Below are positions 24,809 to 33,407 of a stretch of 64,000 nucleotides of DNA, in pieces. The stretch covers positions 682,001-746,000 of the forward strand of contig CAVWMF010000007.1 of assembly GCA_963756025.1 (NCBI GenBank), given 5' to 3'. A model generated the notes under the pieces. That model did no database searches and was not told the origin of the DNA. It saw nothing but the letters and a program-made list of their open reading frames with translations. A program made the translations under genes and the position numbers. Origin of the DNA: Bog-473 sp963756025 (GTDB lineage Bacteria; Actinomycetota; Acidimicrobiia; Acidimicrobiales; RAAP-2). The first letter of the stretch is position 1. The number at the start of each line of letters is the position of its first letter.

Positions 24809-26278
24809 CTATCCCCCGCCCTCGAGCGACAGTGGAATACCGGGCATCGTCACCACTCCGATGCTCCCGCTCGGGCCGACATCTTGGCTGACCGCCGCTC
24901 TTCCACTGACGGAGACGGTCACCGGACTGAGCCCGGCGCGGGCCAGGATGGCCGGATCGAGCGAGAACGTCGTCCCGGGTCGGATACTTCCCGAGGCGAG
25001 GGTCAGCGTCCGCTTGGGGCCCTTGACGGCGACGACGTACGTCTCCCGGTGCGCGGAGACGTTGGTCACAGCCAGATGGGCGAGCATCGCTCCAGGGAGA
25101 ACGGGGTCCGCCGGCGAGCCAGGGGACGGAACCACCCATTGTCGGCTTGGTGCCGCCGCGGTCAGCGCGCCCACGGCGATCGCCATTCCGTCCTGCGGAG
25201 CCTGCGACGAGCTCGGGGCGGCGACCACGCGTCCGACGACCACGCCGGTCCCGCCGCGGGCCTCGATCACGACCGAATAGGGGTCGCCATCGGGGATGCG
25301 GGTCTGCGCTCCCGTCGGCAGGACCCAGGTCGTGCCCGGAAACACCCGGGCCCGGAACGGCGCCAAGGGGCCCGAGGCGAGTATGGCGCGCACGGTGACC
25401 TCCTGCGCCGCCGGCCCTGGATTGAACACGTCGATGGAGGATGTCCCCTTGGCAATCTCCTCACTCAGCGGAATCGTCCAGTCCCGTTCGGCGTGCGGCG
25501 ACCCGGGTACGAGGGCCAGTCCCGTTCCGCCGCCCGAGAACAGCTGGAGCTCACTGGCGACCAGCCGGCCGGTCCTCGCCTTGACGATGGTGGCGACGCT
25601 CGCTTGCTCCTGTACGTACGGGCTCACGGGCTCCACCTGCATCTCGCCGGGCTGCAGGACGATGCCCTGGAAATTTATGGGATGGACGACGCCTTTGAGG
25701 GTGACGAAGCTGACGTCGACCACGTCGGGGGTCGAGGTCGGATTGAAGAGCGAAATGAACAAGGCATTGGATCCCGTCGTCACCCCGCTCGGGAAGTACC
25801 ACTGCTGCGAGGTGCTGCTCTGGCACGGGGACTCGGCCCAACCCGACGGGCCGTGTACTGCTTGCGAGACGGCCACACCACCCCCGGTCAACGTGACCGC
25901 CTCGGAGAGCCACGTCCCCGTCTTGGGTGCGGGGACGTTGGCGACGTCCTGGCCGTGTGCGGGAACGGAGACGGCGATCTCCACGTTGACCCCGGTATCC
26001 GTCACGCCGCGCATCGTCCCGGTCACCGTCCGGGTGCCGGTGTTGGTGAGGACCACCGAGCCGGGGGCCAGCGTGCCCGACGCGGTCGTCTGACCCGTGC
26101 AATACCAGGCCGACGACTCGGCGTCGGGCGCGGCCACGAGGGACGCCGGCTCCACGGGAGGTCCTCCGGGTGGGATCTTGCCCGGCGAGCGCGCCGCGAG
26201 TGCGACACCGACGAGTACCGCCATCACGACGACGATCACGACCCATCGACGCTGGCCGGCACTGTGGGCGGGGCTCAC
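24809..26278 (-). CDS. DUF5719 secreted/anchored protein
   Basis: A 489-residue protein with an N-terminal membrane helix (WVVIVVVMAVLVGVALAA) and an extracytoplasmic all-beta region of repeated Ig-like strands, for example SVVLTNTGTRTVTGTM, ISLFNPTSTPDVVDVSF and SSIDVFNPGPAAQEVTV. Three cysteines are present. This matches DUF5719, an actinobacterial family of unknown function found almost always next to the large GT2/membrane protein, as here. The GTG start overlaps that gene's TGA (GTGA). The strict pairing suggests a periplasmic partner of the glycosyltransferase, but no activity is known. Confidence 0.85.
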   Translation of the reverse strand: MSPAHSAGQRRWVVIVVVMAVLVGVALAARSPGKIPPGGPPVEPASLVAAPDAESSAWYCTGQTTASGTLAPGSVVLTNTGTRTVTGTMRGVTDTGVNVEIAVSVPAHGQDVANVPAPKTGTWLSEAVTLTGGGVAVSQAVHGPSGWAESPCQSSTSQQWYFPSGVTTGSNALFISLFNPTSTPDVVDVSFVTLKGVVHPINFQGIVLQPGEMQVEPVSPYVQEQASVATIVKARTGRLVASELQLFSGGGTGLALVPGSPHAERDWTIPLSEEIAKGTSSIDVFNPGPAAQEVTVRAILASGPLAPFRARVFPGTTWVLPTGAQTRIPDGDPYSVVIEARGGTGVVVGRVVAAPSSSQAPQDGMAIAVGALTAAAPSRQWVVPSPGSPADPVLPGAMLAHLAVTNVSAHRETYVVAVKGPKRTLTLASGSIRPGTTFSLDPAILARAGLSPVTVSVSGRAAVSQDVGPSGSIGVVTMPGIPLSLEGGG

Positions 26279-29200
26279 GTAGGACTGCCCTTCTCGTTGC
26301 CGTCACTGCCTTTCCGGCCCCGTCTGGCCCGGAGACCGGGCCATCCGAGGAGGGCCAGCGTCAGGACCAGCCACACCAACAGTTCGACGAGCACGCCCAA
26401 CGGGCCGAAGGGGAATCGCCGCAACGACAAGGTGGCTGGTCCCGCCGCGACGTGCGGATATTGCCGGGCCCATCCGAACACAGATTGGCCGGGGATCGTC
26501 CCGCCGCTCCCGGTCAGCGTGAAGCTCCCGGCCGGGGCATAGCCCGCGTAGACCGTGCCCGATCCGAGGACACCGGTTGCCGCCGTGTGGCCCGCCAGCG
26601 CGCTGAGGACGGGCTGCCACCCCGCCACGTCGAGGGGGCCGGGCCAGACCACCGACCCGGCGGACGCCACCGGCCGCGCCCGCTCAGCCGTGATGGGAAT
26701 CGCTTCGGGGTTCCTGAAGACCTGGACACCCACGGCGCCGGGCACGCTCTGCAAGTCGTTCTGATCCAGCAGCGCCTGTTGCAGTCCCGGAGGAGGTGGG
26801 GCCTGCACCGACTCGGCGACGCCACTGTCGGACGGTGCCAGCCCGTCGACGATCACGATGTACTGCACGCTCTGCGCCGCCAACAGCCGCCCCAGGTGGA
26901 TGGTGCCGCCCGAGACGGCGAGGCGGATGGCCCGCTCGACCAGGGTGGTCGGTCCGGGTCCGGCCGGCGTCCAGACATCGCCTGTGTCGGGAAGGTCCTG
27001 ACCGGTCAGCGCGTAGGACAGACCGGGCTCGACCGACCACCCACCGACCGGTACGGCGCGGGGGTCGCCCAGCCACAACGTCCGGTAGGAAGCCGGGGTC
27101 GGCGTCCGGGTGAGGAAGTTCAGCGGCTGCTCGACGCCGGTCACCGGCAAGCCCCAGCGCCCATTGGTCGCCCCGGCGAACACCGGCAGCAGACCCACGG
27201 TGACCGCCACGAGCGCGAGCCCGCTGACGACCTGGCGCCAACCGAAGGCCATGCCGGCCAGATCGTTCTCGAACGACGAGATCCCCAGGCCTATCCCGGC
27301 GGCCACGGCGATCGCGGCCGGGACCAGCACGACCGACTCGGAGGGCGCAAATCGTCCGGTCCAGCCGTGCGTGGCGGCGTAGGCCAGCACCCACGACATG
27401 CAGGCCATGACCCACATGCGGGCGGCCCACACGAGGCGGAGGCCCTTCCCGATGAAGAGGGGCAGCGCGGCTCCGGCCACCAGTGCCCACACGATGGGCG
27501 AGCGGACGGTGGGGCCGATGGCGAAGCGGGTGATCTCTCCCCATCCCGGTGCGGCCGCGGCGGAGATGGGGAGACCGAAGATCTCCACTGCGTCCTTGCC
27601 GGCCAGGACCGTCCCGACGACCCAGGGGGCGCACAGCACCAGAGCCACGACCACGGCCTTGAGGGCCTCAGTGATGAGGCGCCCCGCATGCTGCGGTTGC
27701 CCGGCCAGAACCGAACCGAGGGCGATCGCAACGGCCAGGGCGAGCGTCACCGGAACGATGGCCGGGGCGAACGAGGTGGCGACGGCGATGAGGGCGCCCA
27801 GCACCACCGTCTGCCCGAGCGACGTTGCCCGCCACCCACGCCCGACGACCTGATCGAAAGGCGCGATGCCCGCGGCACGGACCAGCCGCGCCACGATGAA
27901 GGGGAGCGCGGCGTAGGCCACCATCCCGTCCCAACGACCCGTTCCCAATGCCCCGTAGGGCAGCGGCAGGCCGAGGTAGCAGATCGCCGCCACCACGCGG
28001 GCCCGCTGGGAGACGAGGGGACGCATCAGCCGCGACAATCCCCAGGCGCCGAGCGGGAGGCAGGCCAAGAGGAGGACCTTCTGCGTCAGCCCCATGGCGC
28101 CGAAGAGAACGGTCCCGCTCAGGCCCAAGATGCCGAAAGCCGAGGTGGCGGGCGCAGTCGTTCCCACGCCGGCCGGCTGCCATCCGGCGAAGAAATGGTG
28201 CCAAGTGCCCGACCAGGGCAGCAACGGCGCAAGCTGACCCACGGTGGGAAGCGACCCGAAGAGGATGCCACGGGTGCCCACGATCACCACCAGGGCAGCG
28301 AGGACCCCGGCCGTGGCACGTTGGCGCCCTGTACTCAGAAACGACCGGCGGACCGGGCGGCCGAATCGATCACGCCCCGAGCGGTGGCCCAGGTCGTCGA
28401 GCTCGTCGAAGTCGGCATCTTCGCTGAAAGCCGTGCCCACGCTGCCCGTGAGCACCGGTCGCTCGGTGGGGGCGACGGCACGTGAGGAGACCACGGCATT
28501 GGCCACGTCGAAGCCCTGATGGGAAAGACGAGAGAAGTAACTCGTGAGCCGCGCGCTCCCCCGCAACTGCAGGCGCCGTACCTCTGCATCGGGGAACAGC
28601 CGGAGAGCGGCGAGTTGGCGGCGCGGCGCGCGCAACTCGCCCAGGTGGCGGGCGTTCCAGACCCAGGCGCCGGCGACCGCTCTCGCCCGCTGCCGATCGC
28701 GGGCCAAGAGGGCCACGACGACCTCGCCGAACGCCAGCAGCGCAGCCTGCGGCAGGACCCGCACCAGGTGAAACCAGGTGTAGCACTTCAAGACGATGCG
28801 TAACTCGTGACGACGCTGCAGCGACTGCAAGGTGACATGGCGCCCGTCGATCTCGACGCCGGCCACCATCAGCGGCGACTCCCCGCTCGCCACCGCCTCC
28901 CGGTGGCGCACCCTCGCATCGGGGGCGACCACGACGCGGGATCCGGCCACCTGGCTCCGCCACGAAAGATCGAGGTCCTCCCCCATCGCCACGATGGCAG
29001 GGTCGAACCCCTCGAGCTCACGCCACAGGTCGGCCCGGATGAGGATGCAACCACCGGGCGCCACGAAGACGTCCCGCACCGCATCGTGCTGACCGTGGTC
29101 GACCTCGCCGTCCTGGATGCGGTCCACGACGGCTCCGGTCTTGTCGCAGTTCTCGCCCACGTGGAGCAGGATCGACGGGTCGAACCAGTTGACGTACTTG

Positions 29201-29556
29201 GGCGACACGACGCCGGCATTGGAGCGGAACGACTCCTCCACCAGGTTGTGCACCACCTCCGGATCGAGCGCGCAGTCGTCGTGGCAGAGGAGGAAGAACG
29301 CCGCCCCTTCGACCATGTCGAGAGCTTCGTTGCTGGCTGCGGCGTAGCCCGGCTGGTCGGGCAGGAAGCGCACGAAGGCCTCCGGAAGGAGGCGGCCGAC
29401 CCGCACCGCCACATCGGGATGATCGCCGGTCACAAGGACCAGGACGGAGAGCTCCTCGTACTCCTGGGCGGCCAGGGAGGCCAGCGACTCATCGAGCCAG
29501 GGACTTGCCCCGGTGGTCACCAAGACCGCAACCACTGCCGGAACCTGGGCGTCCAT
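26275..29556 (-). CDS. GT2 glycosyltransferase fused to a large membrane domain
   Basis: A 1093-residue fusion. Residues 1-260 form a GT-A family 2 domain: AVLVTTGASPWLDESLASL, the metal-binding HDDCALD near residue 96, and GEDLDLSWR near residue 192. A linker rich in charged residues follows, then about twelve helices from residue 410 to 840, a soluble extracytoplasmic part, and a final helix near residue 1070 with a basic tail. Similar fusions in mycobacteria and relatives lie near manB and whiB and are linked to envelope polysaccharide. It is coupled to DUF5719 downstream. The sugar and acceptor are unknown. Confidence 0.88.
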   Translation of the reverse strand: MDAQVPAVVAVLVTTGASPWLDESLASLAAQEYEELSVLVLVTGDHPDVAVRVGRLLPEAFVRFLPDQPGYAAASNEALDMVEGAAFFLLCHDDCALDPEVVHNLVEESFRSNAGVVSPKYVNWFDPSILLHVGENCDKTGAVVDRIQDGEVDHGQHDAVRDVFVAPGGCILIRADLWRELEGFDPAIVAMGEDLDLSWRSQVAGSRVVVAPDARVRHREAVASGESPLMVAGVEIDGRHVTLQSLQRRHELRIVLKCYTWFHLVRVLPQAALLAFGEVVVALLARDRQRARAVAGAWVWNARHLGELRAPRRQLAALRLFPDAEVRRLQLRGSARLTSYFSRLSHQGFDVANAVVSSRAVAPTERPVLTGSVGTAFSEDADFDELDDLGHRSGRDRFGRPVRRSFLSTGRQRATAGVLAALVVIVGTRGILFGSLPTVGQLAPLLPWSGTWHHFFAGWQPAGVGTTAPATSAFGILGLSGTVLFGAMGLTQKVLLLACLPLGAWGLSRLMRPLVSQRARVVAAICYLGLPLPYGALGTGRWDGMVAYAALPFIVARLVRAAGIAPFDQVVGRGWRATSLGQTVVLGALIAVATSFAPAIVPVTLALAVAIALGSVLAGQPQHAGRLITEALKAVVVALVLCAPWVVGTVLAGKDAVEIFGLPISAAAAPGWGEITRFAIGPTVRSPIVWALVAGAALPLFIGKGLRLVWAARMWVMACMSWVLAYAATHGWTGRFAPSESVVLVPAAIAVAAGIGLGISSFENDLAGMAFGWRQVVSGLALVAVTVGLLPVFAGATNGRWGLPVTGVEQPLNFLTRTPTPASYRTLWLGDPRAVPVGGWSVEPGLSYALTGQDLPDTGDVWTPAGPGPTTLVERAIRLAVSGGTIHLGRLLAAQSVQYIVIVDGLAPSDSGVAESVQAPPPPGLQQALLDQNDLQSVPGAVGVQVFRNPEAIPITAERARPVASAGSVVWPGPLDVAGWQPVLSALAGHTAATGVLGSGTVYAGYAPAGSFTLTGSGGTIPGQSVFGWARQYPHVAAGPATLSLRRFPFGPLGVLVELLVWLVLTLALLGWPGLRARRGRKGSDGNEKGSPT

Positions 29557-29614
29557 CAGGTGTCTGAGGCTAACCGTTCCAAGGTCCCTGATCCGTGCTG
29601 GTTCGAGGGCAAAA

Positions 29615-29647
29615 TTGCTTGCAACTGTTTATCAAAAGTGATACTCT
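29615..29647 (+). promoter_or_regulatory. AT-rich promoter-like segment
   Basis: A short AT-rich island between divergent genes contains TTGCAA (29619) and TACTCT (29642) with 17-base spacing, upstream of the small conserved gene at 29747. Boxes are imperfect, but local base composition is clearly unlike the surroundings. Confidence 0.4.
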
Positions 29648-29746
29648 TGTAGTCATCCTACACAGCAACCCGAGGGTAAAACCGGTGTTTCCCGGAGAAT
29701 TCCCCCGTTCGACTTGCCGTCATCGACCGAATCATCAGGAGGCGAA

Positions 29747-30112
29747 GTGCCTGAAGTGACAAACATCAGCGCCATCTCGAAGGGCGTGACCGACCTGGCC
29801 CGCGACGCGACCTATGTCGCCGTGGGGTTCGGCGTCCTGGGCTTCCAACGCCTGCAGGTGCAGCGCGTCGAGCTGCAGAACCTCCTCTCGAAGAATTCCC
29901 TGGACGACCGCCTGAGCACCGTACGCGGGCCGTTGACGAAGGGCGTGACACAGGTCGACGACCTGCTGGAGAACGCCACCCAGTTCGTCGAGTCCAGCCT
30001 GCAGCCATTGACGGCGCAGCTACCCGGGAAGGTCACGGTTTTCAGCTCCAAGGCGATCGAGCAGTCCCGTGGGGTGCGGAGCCAGATCCGGCAGCGCGTC
30101 ATCTCCGACTGA
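29747..30112 (+). CDS. Small helical protein of unknown function
   Basis: A 121-residue protein without a signal peptide, predicted mostly alpha-helical: ISKGVTDLARDATYVAVGFGVLGFQRLQVQRVELQNLL, then LTKGVTQVDDLLENATQFVESSLQPLTAQLPGKV and SRGVRSQIRQRVISD. The weakly hydrophobic AVGFGVLGF could be an amphipathic membrane-associated helix. The overall look recalls phasin- or HbhA-like helical proteins, but I do not recognise the family. The start is fixed by AGGAGG four bases before the GTG at 29747. It stands alone, divergent from the GT2 fusion gene and convergent with an epimerase gene. Confidence 0.7.
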   Translation: MPEVTNISAISKGVTDLARDATYVAVGFGVLGFQRLQVQRVELQNLLSKNSLDDRLSTVRGPLTKGVTQVDDLLENATQFVESSLQPLTAQLPGKVTVFSSKAIEQSRGVRSQIRQRVISD

Positions 30113-30172
30113 GTACTCCCACGGAGCGGTACCGTCCAGCAGCACCGCTCCAAAATTTGCCGACGCTCGCCG

Positions 30173-31062
30173 CTAGTCGGTCTCCCACGAGGCCAGCACA
30201 TCGGCGAGCGTCGTCGCGAGGGGATCGAGGGCGCCCACCCGGTTGTCGTCCGCAACAGGGTGGCGTCGCCGCGCAGCACCGGCACGTCGACCGGGCGCAC
30301 CAAGGCGGGATCGATCACCAGCTCGAGGTCGGCGTGGGCCAGGGCGAGCAGCTGGTCCGCCACATCGGAAATCGCCACATCCTGCCCCGAACAGACGTTG
30401 TAGGTGGTCCCGGACACGCCGTTGACGATGAGGGACCGGTACGCGACCACCACGTCGCGCACGTCGGTGAAGTCCCTCCTCGTGGTCAGCGTGCCGACCC
30501 GCAGCGAGCGGCTCCCGGCTTTGCGCGCTTCCACGATGCGCTTGGCGAGTGCCGGCACGGCGAAATTCGGCGACTGCCCCGGCCCGATGTGGTTGAAGGG
30601 CCGCACGACGATCACCGGCTGGCGGTAGCCCCGCCACGCCTGCAAGGCAACCGCCTCGGCCGCCAGCTTGCTGGCCGCGTAGGGGGTGGCCGGTGCTGTG
30701 GGAGTGTCCTCCCGAAGGGGAAGCTGTGCCGGGCTGACGACGCCGTACACCTCGGCGGAGCTGACAACCAGAACCACAGGCGGTGTTTCCAACTCGCGGG
30801 CGGCCGCCAGCAACTCGGCCGTGCCCAGGACGTTGACCTTGAGCACCTGGCTCGGGTTCTGCCAACTTTCGCCCACGTGGGTCATGGCGGCCAGGTGGTA
30901 GATGGCCTCCGGCGCGGCCTTCGCGACGACCTTGCGCAGGGCCGGTCCGTCGGAGATGTCCGTCTCGATGTCGATCGGCACAACGTCGTCACCGGAATCC
31001 TTGAGGTGCGCGGCCAGCCAATGGCCCACGAACCCCTTGCCGCCTGTGATCAACGCGCGCAT
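30173..31062 (-). CDS. GDP-mannose 4,6-dehydratase-like epimerase, frameshifted near the 3' end
   Basis: An extended-SDR nucleotide-sugar enzyme of the GDP-4-keto-6-deoxy-mannose reductase/GMD group. It has the NAD loop GGKGFVGHWLA, the catalytic TPYAASKLAAEA (YxxxK) and VRPFNHIGPGQ. After TTTGWAPSIP the frame is lost. One missing base in the GGGG run at 30220-30223 (plus strand) would restore the expected ending LATTLADVLASWETD and a stop at 30173, giving 296 residues. Without repair the protein runs about 110 unrelated residues and overlaps the opposite gene. It heads an operon with three GT4 genes, with 9 bases to the next. Confidence 0.8.
30220..30223 (-). other. Apparent 1-base deletion in a C run (frameshift site)
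   Basis: On the coding strand ATC-CCC-TCG-CGA breaks the reading frame. One extra C gives ATC-CCC-CTC-GCG and the canonical C-terminus. It may be a sequencing error, phase variation or a true mutation. Confidence 0.75.
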
Positions 31063-31071
31063 CAGAGAACC

Positions 31072-32241
31072 CTACTGCGAGGCGCCGAGGGCCACGTGAA
31101 AGGCACTCACGTGGAGGTCGATGCTGGCTGACCAGGTGAAATGCGATGCTCGAGCCAACCCGGCCTCCCGGCGCAGGGTCACGCCGCCCGCCGACTTCCC
31201 CTCCGCCAGTGCCGTTCCGAGTGCATCGGCCAACGCCGCATCGTCGCCGGGAGGTACGAGGCACGCCGCGTCCTGCGCCATCTCGGCCATGGCGGTCCCT
31301 TCCGTCGTGATCAGCGGCGCCCCGCAGGCCAACGCCTCGAGGGCGGGCAGACCGAACCCCTCCTCCAGGGCCGGGTAGGCGACGACGGTGGCCAGGCGCA
31401 GGAGCGCCGGGACGGCATCGTGGGGCAGGTAGCCCACCCGCACGATCCGGTCGCGGTGCCGGGCGTGTGCCAAGGCCTGTTCGGTCTCGGCCAGCCCCCA
31501 CCCCGGCTGCCCGCAGAGGACCAGGAGCGCGTCCTTCTGCGCCTCGGCAACAACGTCGAAGGCGCCGATCAACGACGCCACCCCCTTGCGCGGCTCCAAT
31601 GTCCCCACGAAGGCCACCAGCGGCCGGTCCGGGGGCACGCCGTTCTCGGCGAGCAGCGCCCGATCAGCCCCTGGTGCCGCCTCCAGAGGCGTAAAGCGCG
31701 CGTGGTCCACCCCGTGGGGTGCCACCACGATCGGCGCCCGCACCTCGCAGCAGGCACGCAGACGGGCCGCCGTCACCTCGCTCACGCAGACCAGTGCCCC
31801 GGCGCGCGCGGCCGCCCGCCGGATCGCCCGGCGGAAGAAGAGCGCCTTGGACCGCACATGCCACTCGGGGTGATCGAAGAAGGTGCAATCGTGGATCGTC
31901 ACGACACAGGGCACGGGGGCGCGTGCGGGCATGGTGTAGTGGGGCGCGTGGTGGACCTGCACACCGAGATCGGCGAGCAGGCGGGGAAAACGCACCTGTT
32001 CGAAGGCCAGCCGCCCCGGGCGGGAGGAGGGCACGACGCCGACGACCCGTCCCGCACCCGCACCCGCACCGGCACCCGAGGCGCTCCAACGTTCCTCATC
32101 GTTGCGACGGGCCACCATCGTCAAGGCGATGTCGTCCCGGTCGCGCAGGCCCTGGCCCATGGCCATCGTGTAATACCCGGCCCCGCCCGGACGAGCCGGG
32201 ACGGCGGACACGTCGAGCGACACCGCCAACGGGGCGCTCAC
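31072..32241 (-). CDS. Glycosyltransferase family 4 (first of three)
   Basis: About 389 residues, GT-B fold retaining glycosyltransferase. The N-terminal domain has a Gly-rich loop PARPGGAGYYT and the mid region HHAPHYTMP and TIHDCTFFDHPEW. The C-terminal nucleotide-sugar domain has AFVGTLEPRKGVASLI and the EX7E-type motif PALEEGFGLPALEALACG near residue 285. Start: GTG at 32241 overlapping the previous gene stop (GTGA); an in-frame ATG 48 bases upstream is less likely. It probably adds a sugar to an envelope glycan together with its two neighbours. Sugar unknown. Confidence 0.9.
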   Translation of the reverse strand: MSAPLAVSLDVSAVPARPGGAGYYTMAMGQGLRDRDDIALTMVARRNDEERWSASGAGAGAGAGRVVGVVPSSRPGRLAFEQVRFPRLLADLGVQVHHAPHYTMPARAPVPCVVTIHDCTFFDHPEWHVRSKALFFRRAIRRAAARAGALVCVSEVTAARLRACCEVRAPIVVAPHGVDHARFTPLEAAPGADRALLAENGVPPDRPLVAFVGTLEPRKGVASLIGAFDVVAEAQKDALLVLCGQPGWGLAETEQALAHARHRDRIVRVGYLPHDAVPALLRLATVVAYPALEEGFGLPALEALACGAPLITTEGTAMAEMAQDAACLVPPGDDAALADALGTALAEGKSAGGVTLRREAGLARASHFTWSASIDLHVSAFHVALGASQ

Positions 32242-33407
32242 AGCAGCCCCCTCCAGAGGCTGATGTGCTGGCATGCCGCCTTCTCCCACGTGCGCGAGAG
32301 AGCGTGTGCCTCTCCCCGCAGGGCCAAGTCGGCGCGCAGGGCGTCATCGGTCAGGATCTCCACGAGGGCGGCCGCGATGTCCTCGATGTCGAACGGGTCG
32401 ACGATACGCGCCGGTGGAGGGCCGGCCTCCTCGAGATCGACCACGCTCGGCACCTCGTTGGCGATGACCGAGGGTGTTCCGGACCGCATGGCCTCGAGGG
32501 GTGGGAGGCCGTAGCCCTCGGTCAGGGGAACGTAGGCGAACGCCCGGGCCCGGCGATAGAGGCCGGTGAGGGCGGCGTCACTGACCGCTCCGGCGAAGAT
32601 CACCCCCCTCTGGTCTTCGGGTCCCGAAAGGCCCGGGCCCCACCCGGCCGGGCCCACGATGACCAGCGGCCAGGGCTCGGGGAGGGAGGGTCGGATCCGG
32701 CCGTAGGCCTGGAGTAAGCGGTCGACATTCTTGCGGGGCTCCAGGGTGCTCACCGTCAGGAGGAAGTCGCCGCGCACGCCCAACCGGCGGAGCAACGCCT
32801 CGGTCTGCCCCGGATCCTCGGGGAGGAGATGATCACTGCCACCGTTCACGACGGTGATGCGATCACGCTCCACTCCGTCGGCAAGCAGGTCGGCCGCCAC
32901 GAACTTGGACGTCACGATCAGTGCGGCATCGGAGTCGCGGGCACGGCACAGCGCCGATTCGTGCCACCTCGCACCCCGTGGGGTGGTGGCCTCGGGGTGG
33001 CGGCGCCATGCGACGTCGTGCACGGTGACGACGTGCCGCACGGGTTCCCCCCGCCGAGAAGGCGGGACGGCCAACGAGACCGAGTGGACGATGTCAAAGC
33101 CGGCCGGCGCGCGCACCCAGCCGTGGTCCCAGGCCCGGGTCAGGAGCGGCCCGGAAAGGTGCGAGAGCCGCAGCGGACGATCAAAGCGTGTCAACGGGTC
33201 CGTCCTGTGCCGCACCCCCGGGAAGGCCGGCCCGGGAACGCGGCTGGCCAGGAGGGAGAGATCGACGTCGTCGCCATCGAGGGCACATTGCGCGAGACCA
33301 CGCAACAATCCGCGGGCATAGGCGCCGATGCCGCCCGGAACGGCACGCCGCAACTGTTCGACGGCCATCAGCACCTTCGGTTCTGCTCGCTCAGCCACGA
33401 TCGCCAT
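32238..33407 (-). CDS. Glycosyltransferase family 4 (second of three)
   Basis: A 389-residue GT-B enzyme. Signatures: RRAVPGGIGAYARGLLRGL in the acceptor domain, TVHDVAWRRHPEATTPRG, TVSTLEPRKNVDRLLQAYGR and the donor motif VPLTEGYGLPPLEAMRSG near residue 300. The ATG at 33407 overlaps the upstream gene by 17 bases. A GTG three codons in would reduce this to 8. It is translationally coupled on both sides. The neighbours and family suggest sequential transfer of sugars, likely mannose or rhamnose given the nucleotide-sugar genes nearby, but specificity cannot be read. Confidence 0.9.
   Translation of the reverse strand: MAIVAERAEPKVLMAVEQLRRAVPGGIGAYARGLLRGLAQCALDGDDVDLSLLASRVPGPAFPGVRHRTDPLTRFDRPLRLSHLSGPLLTRAWDHGWVRAPAGFDIVHSVSLAVPPSRRGEPVRHVVTVHDVAWRRHPEATTPRGARWHESALCRARDSDAALIVTSKFVAADLLADGVERDRITVVNGGSDHLLPEDPGQTEALLRRLGVRGDFLLTVSTLEPRKNVDRLLQAYGRIRPSLPEPWPLVIVGPAGWGPGLSGPEDQRGVIFAGAVSDAALTGLYRRARAFAYVPLTEGYGLPPLEAMRSGTPSVIANEVPSVVDLEEAGPPPARIVDPFDIEDIAAALVEILTDDALRADLALRGEAHALSRTWEKAACQHISLWRGLL

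Noticed and set aside
26170..28485. 771-codon plus-strand frame over the GT2 fusion
   Set aside because: Gly/Arg/His-rich shadow of a well-supported gene.
29812..30172. C-terminal extension of the epimerase frame
   Set aside because: Sequence after GWAPSIP is unrelated to the family and overlaps an opposite gene; explained by a one-base frameshift.
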